This document shows, one piece after another, positions 18,955 to 25,539 of a DNA stretch of 25,539 bases (its first letter is position 1; every line of letters begins with the position of its first letter). A model generated the notes under the pieces. That model had not been told where the DNA came from. It did not search any database and saw only the letters and a list, made by a program, of their open reading frames with translations. This DNA comes from Priapulus caudatus (Eukaryota > Priapulida > Priapulimorpha > Priapulimorphida > Priapulidae). A program made the position numbers and the translations under genes. The stretch covers positions 282,973 through 308,511 of the forward strand of contig NW_014577121.1 in the NCBI RefSeq assembly GCF_000485595.1, written 5' to 3'.

Positions 18955-20468
18955 AGAAGGGGAAGGAGGATGGGGAGAAGCTGTGGAGAGGAGAGGGGGA
19001 GAAGGGAGAAAGTGGTGAGAAGGAGAGGGAGAAGCTGGTGGAGAAGGAGGCAGGGAGAGAAGGGACGAAGCTGGTGGAGAAGGCAGGAGGGGGAAAGCTG
19101 GTGGAGAGGAGTGAGGAGAGGGAGAAGGAGAAGGAGGGAGAAGGCTGGTAGAGAGGGAGGGAGAGAGGGGAGAAGGTGGTGGAGAAGGAGGAGGCGAGAA
19201 GCTGTGGAGCAAAGAAGGAGGGAAAAGGGAGAGGGAACGTGGTAGAAGAGGGAGGGGAGAAGCTGTGGAGAATGCGAGGAGGGAGAAGGGAAAAGCGGTG
19301 GAGAAGAAGGAGGGGGAAAGCTGTGGAGGAGGAGGGGGAGAAGGGAGAAGAGGAGGTGGGAGAAGCTGGTGGAGAAGCGGAGAAGCTGGGAGAGGAAGAG
19401 GGGTAAGAAGGGAGAAGGTGTGAGAAGGAGAGGGAGGAGAAGGGAGAAGGTGGGAGAAGGAGAGGGGGAAAGCGGTGGAGGAGGAGGAGAAGGAGGAGGG
19501 GGAGAAGCTAGGTGAGGAGGAGGAGGGGGAGAAGCTGTGGAGAAGAAAGGAAGGGGGAGAAGGGAGAAGCTGGGCGAGAGGAAGAGGGGAAGATGGGAGA
19601 GAGGTGGTGAGAAGGAGGAGGGGAGAATGCTGGTGGAGAAAGAGGAGAGGAGAAAGGTGGTGAGAAGGAGGAGGGGAGAAGTTGTGGAGAAAGGAGGAGG
19701 GAGAAGGAGAAGCTGGTGTAGAGAAGGAGGGGAAACTGTGTGAGGAGGAGGGGGAGAAGGGAGAAGGAGGGAGAGAGTCTGGTGAGACCAGAGAAGCTGG
19801 TGGAGGAGGAGAGGTAGAAGTGGAAGTGGGTGGAGAAAGAGGAGGGGAGAAGGGAGAAGTGGTGGAGAAGGAAGGGAGAATTGGTGTGAGGAAGAAAGAG
19901 GTGGGGAGAAGGACGAGAGAGGAGGGGAGAAGCTGGTGGAGAAGGAGGAAGGAGGAGGGAGAAGCTGGTGGAGAGGAAGAGGGGAGGACAAGGGTGGCGG
20001 ATGAGGGAAGGTGGGAGAGAGGGGAGAAGTCTGGTGGAGAAGGAGAGAGAGGGTAAGGTGGTGGAGAAGGGAAACTGGTGAGAGGAGGAAGAGGGGTAGA
20101 GAGAGAAGGTGGTGGAGAAGGAGGAGGGGGAGAAGGAGAAGGTGGTGGAGAAGGAGGAGGGGAGAACTGGTGGAGGAGGAGGAGAAGGAGGAGGGAGAAA
20201 AGGCTGGTAGGAGGAGGAGGGGGAGAAGCTGGTGAGACGAAGAAGAGGGGGAGAAGGGAGAAGCTGGTGGAGAGAGAAGAGGGGGAGACAGGGAAAGGTG
20301 GTGGAAAAGAGGAGGGAGAAGCTGGTGGAGAAGGGAGAGGGATGAAGTGGTGGAGAAGGAGGAGGGGGAAAGGTGGTGGAGAAGAGAGGAGGAGAAGGGA
20401 GAAGCTGTGAGAAGGAGAGGGGAAAGCTGTGAGGAGGAGAGGGGAGAAGCTGGTCGAAGAGGGAGAAG
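18955..20468 (+). repeat. Purine-rich minisatellite (GGAGAAGCTGGTGGAGAAGGAGG type)
   Basis: About 1.5 kb is almost entirely G and A on the + strand, built from variable 24-27-bp units with a core AGAAGCTGGTGGAGAAGG and spacers of GAGGAGGG. C and T occur almost only in the GCTGGTGG or GCTGTGG word. The very long Ser/Pro/Leu frames on the minus strand and Gly/Glu/Arg frames on the + strand are consequences of the composition. Confidence 0.95.
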
Positions 20469-21272
20469 CCACCTCTTCCCCCTCCCTCTCCATCACCAGC
20501 TCCCCCCCTCCTCCTCTCCCTTCTCCCCTCCTGCCTCTCCACCAGCTCCTTCCCTCCTTCTTCTCCACCAGCTCTCCTTCCGCCCCTCGTCCTCCCACCA
20601 GCTTCTCCCTCCTCCTTCTCCACCCAGCTTTCTTCCCGCTCTCCTCTCTCCTAGCTCTCCCCCTGCTCCCTTCTCGCACCAGTCTCCTCTCCCCCTCCTC
20701 TCTCCCAGCTTCTCCCCTCTCCTTCTCCAGCCACTCATCGCCTCCCCCCTCCAACTCCTCTCTCCCTGCCCTTCTTTCGCACCACTTTCCTCCCCCTCCT
20801 CCTCTCCACCAGCTTCTCCACTCGCTTTCCTCTCCTCCAGCTTCTCCGGCTTCTCCCCCTCCTCCTCCTGCCACCAGCTTCTCCCCCTCCTCCTTCCCCT
20901 TCCCGCTCCTCCATTCTCCACCAGCTTGCTCACCCCCTCCTTCTGCCTTCTCCCCTCCTCCTTCCTCGCACGCAGCTTCTCCCCACCTCCTTCTCCTCCA
21001 GCTTCTCCTTCTCCCCCTCCTTCTTCTCCACCAGCTTCTCCCCTCCTTCTTCTCCACCAGCTTCTCCCTTCCTACCCTCCTTCCTTCTCGCACCACTTTC
21101 TCGCATCCTCGCTTTCCCACACTATTCATCCCTTCTCCCCCTCTTCCTCTCCACCAGCTCTTCCTTCCTCGCCCTCCTCCTTCTCACACCAGCTTCTCAC
21201 CCTCCTCCTCTTCCTCTCCCCCTGCCTCCTCCTCCCATCCAGCTCTCCCCTCCTCTTCTCGCAGCCATTCTC
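20469..21272 (-). repeat. Pyrimidine-rich arm of the same minisatellite, inverted
   Basis: At 20469 the strand bias flips abruptly: the next 0.8 kb are C and T with the word CTTCTCCACCAGCTTCTCC, the reverse complement of the unit on the left. The arms are not exact mirror copies across the junction, since unit order and spacer lengths differ. Frames of several hundred codons here are low-complexity artefacts. Confidence 0.95.
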
Positions 21273-21908
21273 GCGAAGTTCCTTTTATCCTTCACATCGG
21301 AAACGCGTAAATGATCTGCCACTTCCAGATCCATTGTGGCAGTAACTGCCGAACAATAGAGCACCATGATTAATTGGGTCAAATGCCAATGAATAAAACG
21401 CGAATAATCACTCTAACTTATCAAGTTGGCTTGTTGACCTCGGTATTGTTTGACACATGTGACGTCACGAATCCGGAAAGAGCCGATGACTTACGAAGGC
21501 AGTGTGCGCAGCTGACTCCAGAATAGCAGACGATGGTTTTAAGCTATATTTGATCTCGGATATTTTCATGATTAATAATCAAAATAAATCGCGTGACACA
21601 ACTTTTTAGATTTTTATTAATATATATATTGATCTGAGTAAATATCACTGTATTTTGAATATTCTGGATCTCACTTTGCTGGAGACACGGCTATATTCGC
21701 AAGAGGCGCTGGGGAGTAACTGAGCACGTTTTAATAAGAATTTCCATGCAATTGATTATATATATACACGCATATATTATGATATTGACTGACCCAACAA
21801 TTAATAACGGACCAATTTATTTTGAGATCAGCGCTCGCCACCCAAATGATTGGGTTTTCTGGCTTTTTGTTTTTGATTTATGACTGGCATGGAGCACCCA
21901 CACCTTGT
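21273..21908. other. AT-rich spacer, one GTGACGTCAC site
   Basis: No coding feature was recognised. GTGACGTCAC lies at 21459-21468, and five bases further on CCGGAAAGAGCCGATGACT (21473-21491) is identical to 24018-24036. Confidence 0.5.
21459..21468. promoter_or_regulatory. GTGACGTCAC palindrome (CRE-type)
   Basis: Second identical 10-mer, 186 bases right of the minisatellite and five bases before a 19-base word shared with 24018-24036. Confidence 0.4.
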
Positions 21909-21962
<54 letters not shown>

Positions 21963-22037
21963 TGTGGTTGGTGTGTGTGTGTGTGTGTGTGTGGTGGTGT
22001 GTGTGTGTGTTGTGTGTGTGTGTTGTTGTGTGTGTGT

Positions 22038-22070
<33 letters not shown>

Positions 22071-22145
22071 TTTGTCGTGTGTGTGTGTGGTGTGTGTGTG
22101 GTGTGTGGTGTGTGGTTTGTGTGTGTGTGGTTGGTGTTGTGTGTG

Positions 22146-22186
<41 letters not shown>

Positions 22187-22212
22187 TGTGTTGTGTGTGT
22201 GTGTGTGGTGTG
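21909..22212. repeat. Imperfect (TG)n / (GTGGTG)n microsatellite
   Basis: About 300 bases of TG dinucleotides interrupted by GG and TT doublets. Cys/Val-rich frames on + and Thr/His-rich frames on - are artefacts. Confidence 0.97.
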
Positions 22213-22370
22213 CAGGGGCGTGTACAGCGCTGTACAGGGGGGGGGTCCGGACCCCCCCTGCTCGCGCAGAAAACGCACCTGAGGGGGTCTAATTTCAAAA
22301 AAATTCTGAAAAAAATTTCCCCAGACCCCCCTTCGCGTGCTCGCTACTGGTGTCCCCCCCCCACATCTCA
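22213..22370. mobile_element. CAGGGGCG-type element end with two perfect palindromes
   Basis: It opens CAGGGGCGTG, followed by TGTACAGCGCTGTACA (22221-22236, perfect) and GGGGGGGTCCGGACCCCCCC (22239-22258, perfect), then a G/C-run-rich stretch with AATTTCAAAAAAATTC and ACCCCCCTTCGCG. CAGGGGC-type termini occur in hAT elements and in many invertebrate non-autonomous DNA elements. A matching opposite terminus was not found, so this is a fragment or a different family. Confidence 0.45.
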
Positions 22371-22423
22371 AAATGGATTTGCGCGCCTGGTTTCACGTGG
22401 TAGGAAACGTAGGTACGAACTGT

Positions 22424-22566
22424 TCCGGGTCCGGGTCCGGGTCCGGGTTTTATTCACGAGTCCGGGTCCGGGTGTTATGCAGGTTTTCCGGGTCAGAGTC
22501 CGGGTTTTATGCCGGTTTTCCGGGTCCGGGTCCGGGTCCGGGTCCGGGTCCGGGTTTTATTCACAC
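22424..22566. repeat. (TCCGGG)n array, inverse of 17808-17978
   Basis: Runs of TCCGGG (four or more at 22424-22448, five or more at about 22520-22553) alternate with GGTTTTATTCAC, GTTATGCAGGTTTTCC and GTTTTATGCCGGTTTTCC. It ends GGGTTTTATTCACACCC, exact inverse of the start of the 17808 array. The + strand has repeated GGGTCC, a G3N3 quadruplex motif. Confidence 0.9.
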
Positions 22567-23086
22567 CCTTCTGTGGGTGTGTAGTCATCTATGTAGTATG
22601 TAGTATGGAGAATATTCTGTGGTGTAATAGAACAAATAATAAAGTATAAAAATACATAAAACAAAGAGTAGCTTTATAACACAGTGTTCGTGTTATCTAT
22701 CGTGTTATCTATCGTGTTCTCTTCTCGTGTTATCTATTGTGGAATCTATTGACGCAACCTGACACTACCCTTAAGACAGGGTGCCACTACCCCGCACCTA
22801 CTAAACCGTAAAACCTGGAACGTGAGCGAAAAGCTTCCTTAGAACAACAACGGTTGTGTTGCATGCGCAAAAGCCCTGGTCGTCGGAGACTCGTATTTCA
22901 CATACTCCATTGAACCTGTTGTTGTTGCCCAAGCTAGTTATCACAAGAATACTCTGCTGGCAATGTAATTTTAAATAGGCGTTGCATTCTAAAACTTATG
23001 TAAACTACGTGTTTACAATAGATTTAGTCAGGATTATAATTAGCAGGAGAATACACAAGTCAGTGTTACGGTAGTCCCCCCCCCCA
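22567..23086. other. Intergenic; short CGTGTTATCTAT tandem
   Basis: Between about 22688 and 22742 the word CGTGTTATCTAT is repeated three times with one variant unit. Otherwise no feature was recognised. A run of C's with (CA)n/(CG)n (23076-23101) leads into the next element. Confidence 0.6.
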
Positions 23087-23891
23087 CACACACGCGCGCG
23101 CGAATGGTTGGCCGGCTCTTTTACCCAATCGGAAGCCTTGCTACACATAATTTAACCGGGGATAAATAATTTTCTACCGCGGTTAAATTATGAGCAACAA
23201 GGCGTCTGAATGGGTAAAATGGCCATAGTTTAAAGCCGCTTCTCCAGTACTAGACTAGCAAATACTTCGTGTCATGCATAATCACACTACCTTATGACAA
23301 AATAAACTCTAGTTCCTCCCATTTCACTGCGCGTTTGCTTAAAACCCACAAGAAAGAGGTGAGAAAACTGGCATTCTGGCTCCAACGCCGACTTGTTTGC
23401 CAAACAATTTAGCCTCGAAGCGGTTAGGTGACGTCACATGTTTTTATCTTTGCTACACCTGTACCGCTGTACCGCAGCACCGATGTGCGGTTGCTTGGCA
23501 GGGCAACGCGAAAGTGTCAACAACATCGGAGAATTTGAACAACATTGGAGGTATTTTCAAATGCCTTTTATAAGACAACGCGCAGTGAAATGGGAGGAAC
23601 TAGAGTTTATTTTGTCATAAGGTAGTGTGATTATGCGTGACATGAAGTATTTGCTAGTCTAGTACTGGAGAAATTAGCGTTTGGATGCGCATAGTACGGC
23701 TTTAACTGCGGTTGAATTATTTCTACCGTTGTAAAAGTAATTTATCCGCGGTTGAATTATGTGTATAAAGGCCTCTGACTGGGTAATGGGGCTATTATTT
23801 TTACCGCGAAATTTCTACCGGTACCGCTTTATTTTTACCGCGGTGAAAATAATTATTTCTGACGACGATGGCCAACCATACGCGCGCGCAC
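23087..23891. mobile_element. ~800-bp foldback element with diverged inverted arms
   Basis: Left arm (about 23090-23335) and right arm (about 23577-23891) are imperfect reverse complements. They share CGCGCGCG..TGGTTGGCC at the outside, CTACCGCGGTTAAATTATG-type words, CAGTACTAGACTAGCAAATA, and TTATGACAAAATAAACTCTA at the inner ends. The loop of about 240 bp includes GTGACGTCAC at 23428-23437. Arms carry several copies of ACCGCGGT-like palindromes. No clear target duplication was seen. No transposase frame is present. Confidence 0.8.
23428..23437. promoter_or_regulatory. GTGACGTCAC palindrome (CRE-type)
   Basis: Third identical 10-mer, in the loop of the 23087-23891 foldback element. Confidence 0.4.
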
Positions 23892-24059
23892 GCCCACCAC
23901 CAACAGACTATGCGCACTATTTTTTTGCCAGCGAATACTTTGCGAGACGCGCGCGTGATGTACACGCGCTGACCTTCCAGCCAAACGCTTATCGCTCTGG
24001 GTACACGTGTCTGATTGCCGGAAAGAGCCGATGACTCACGAGTAGGAAACCGAGCGCAA

Positions 24060-24170
24060 TAAAATAGAAACAGAAGGCGGCGCTGTTGCCACTAGCAGAC
24101 AGTTCGCCTCGTCAGCTGCACTCACACAGAAGGATCCCTTCCCTATACGCTCATCGTCATCCTACCACAG
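24060..24170 (+). promoter_or_regulatory. Candidate promoter and non-coding first exon, donor at 24171
   Basis: A GC-richer, CpG-containing stretch includes GGCGGCGCTGTTGCC and a pyrimidine-rich initiator-like TCAGCTGCACTCACA, and ends CCTACCACAG followed by a full consensus donor GTAAGCGAG at 24171. The layout fits a 5' untranslated first exon of a gene to the right of the window. No TATA box at a suitable distance and no coding start are seen. The evidence is composition plus one splice site. Confidence 0.25.
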
Positions 24171-24720
24171 GTAAGCGAGATTCTGCTACAGTTCTTTCCT
24201 ACAGATCTCACTAGCTCTCTCACACGGACTCTTTATTATATTATATCATATATAACGTTTCGTGGCATTTGCATGCATGTAAAATTAATAATTAAAAATG
24301 CAATTACAATATCGACGTAGAATTCGTATGTTTCTAAGGTGTCGTCGACAAGGCGTAGCTCTGTCGGTATCAGATGTGGGCAATGAAGATTTCGTTATTT
24401 CATTGTTATTAATGCTGTTATAAATTGGTGTTATTATTATTAGTAGTAGCATATTAGTATCATCGTCATTATTATTATTATAATTTTATAATGATTATAA
24501 TCATCATCATTATTATCATCGTCATCAGCAACAGCGGCAGCAGCCATGTGTGGCTGACAAACGAACGTAGGTCGATAAAGCCATGTACTCACGTTCATTC
24601 ACCGTAACGCACTATAGATAATTAATTGGCTATTATAGTATTGTTATCTATACTTATATTATGAAAATATGTATACTTTGAATATACATATGTTTATGAA
24701 TATGTGCGTGGTTTTTTCTC
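24171..24720. other. AT-rich with trinucleotide ATT/ATC/AGC clusters
   Basis: From about 24425 to 24545 there are interrupted runs of ATT, ATC, AGT and CAGCGGCAG. No frame or exon was recognised. If 24060-24170 is a first exon this is its intron. Confidence 0.6.
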
Positions 24721-24766
24721 TCTTGCTTTCTCTCTTTCTATCTTGCTCTGTCTCTCTCTTCTCGAT

Positions 24767-24833
<67 letters not shown>

Positions 24834-24970
24834 TCGCATCTCTCTCTCTCTCTTTCTTTCTCTCTCCCTCTCCTTCTCTGACTCTCTTGCGTGCGCTGTT
24901 TCTCCCTTCCTCTCCCCCTCGATCGTTGTCTTGACTTCCTTTCTCTATCTTTCCATTTATCTCTTTCTTT
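24716..24970. repeat. (TC)n microsatellite
   Basis: Pyrimidine tract with a pure CT core of about 60 bases (24770-24828) and imperfect flanks. Leu/Ser-rich and Arg/Glu-rich frames are artefacts. Confidence 0.95.
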
Positions 24971-25151
24971 CTTATACATATATGCCAACACATCACACGC
25001 ACGAACGTATGTACATGCATGCACAGACGCGCACGAGTGCACGATGTTAGATGCATGATGTGTCTATCTGTGAAATAGCTCTAAGATATAAATTCATCTA
25101 GTTGCCAAAATCGTAAATGCCATCTATACACGGGCACGCGTGTGCCTTTAC

Positions 25152-25229
<78 letters not shown>

Positions 25230-25260
25230 ATGTGTGTGTATGTGTGTGTGCGTACGCGTG
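25152..25260. repeat. (TA)n(TG)n compound microsatellite
   Basis: TATATATA followed by about 65 bases of pure TG (25163-25227) and then TG broken by CA, TA and CG steps. Confidence 0.95.
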
Positions 25261-25539
25261 CTCGTGTATATTTGTGTGCTCTTATATGCGTGTGTTCGAA
25301 TGGGTGCGTGGTTACGTGTAAGTATTGATTCGTATTTCTGTCATTCTTCCATTCCTGCTTCACCGAACGTTAAATAAACATGTGCCTCTCATGGCAATAC
25401 GACTGACATAGCTGCGAATTATTGAGATTAATTCATAACACATAAGCCGCTGTCCAACTATTATTGACACGTTACTTGTTGGCCTACTCCTAAATGTCCA
25501 ACGGTTGTTATGTGACTATAATATGCATATATATTTATA
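25261..25539. other. No recognised feature
   Basis: An AATAAA lies at about 25372 (GTTAAATAAACATG) but no gene could be attached to it. Confidence 0.4.

Noticed and set aside
18943-21129. 728-codon open frame (minus) and several 290-375-codon frames across the minisatellite
   Set aside because: Composition is only Ser/Pro/Leu/Phe or Gly/Glu/Arg/Lys following the purine/pyrimidine bias. Open frames exist in several phases and on both strands at once, which is the mark of a stop-poor repeat, not a gene.
18955-21272. Simple foldback (template-switch) read artefact
   Set aside because: The two arms are not exact mirror images around the junction at 20469; unit order and spacers differ. A different misjoin is still possible and is listed as a check.
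22424-22566. Interstitial telomere repeat
   Set aside because: The hexamer is TCCGGG, not TTAGGG, and it is interrupted by specific GTTTTATTCAC words, which suits a dispersed repeat better.
21817-22584. Cys/Val-rich (+) and Thr/His-rich (-) frames up to 234 codons
   Set aside because: They are direct translations of the TG microsatellite and the TCCGGG array.
24659-25056. Arg/Glu-rich and Leu/Ser-rich frames
   Set aside because: Translations of the TC microsatellite in opposite strands.
1-25539. CRISPR array, prophage or bacterial operon
   Set aside because: No regularly spaced identical repeats with unique spacers, no ribosome-binding-site-led operons; spliced animal gene and SINEs instead.

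Overview
The window is nuclear DNA of a multicellular animal, most likely a marine invertebrate. The evidence is one conserved gene split by GT-AG introns, tRNA-derived SINEs, foldback and Helitron-like elements, long microsatellites and a decayed copy of a multicopy invertebrate gene family. The phylum cannot be fixed; the 'TTTTTAGCTCA' dispersed repeats resemble families I know best from bivalve molluscs. There is no prokaryotic gene, CRISPR array, rRNA or functional tRNA.

The recognisable host gene is an SLC35B1-type ER nucleotide/nucleotide-sugar transporter on the + strand. Exons 2, 3 and 4 lie at 2698-4603, exon 5 at 10884-11012, exon 6 at 12554-12660 and the terminal exon at 13709-13915. 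Exon 1 (initiator Met) is absent. Exon 5 occurs twice: once in its proper place with two 1-nt insertions, and once, frame-intact, upstream of exon 2 (1111-1237). This comes from a roughly 1.95-kb direct repeat (1-1946 = 9760-11730), which is either a partial gene duplication or an assembly error.

The 6.3-kb intron between exons 4 and 5 holds two SINEs, a chimeric 'AGCTCA' repeat and a frameshifted pseudogene (about 6560-9638). That pseudogene belongs to an uncharacterised invertebrate family with an apparent FEN1/XPG-like nuclease core and a cysteine-rich CXC-like tail.

Downstream of the gene (13.9-25.5 kb) I see no convincing coding sequence. The region holds a minisatellite starting at the stop codon, an 814-bp foldback element with a possible 5-bp target duplication, a possible minus-strand LTR, two (TCCGGG)n G-quadruplex-prone arrays in opposite orientation bracketing a 4.5-kb block, and inside that block a 2.3-kb minisatellite that switches from almost pure purine to almost pure pyrimidine. 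Further on come a second foldback element, a possible promoter/first exon near 24.1 kb and long CT and TG microsatellites. Nearly all long open frames here are artefacts of low complexity.
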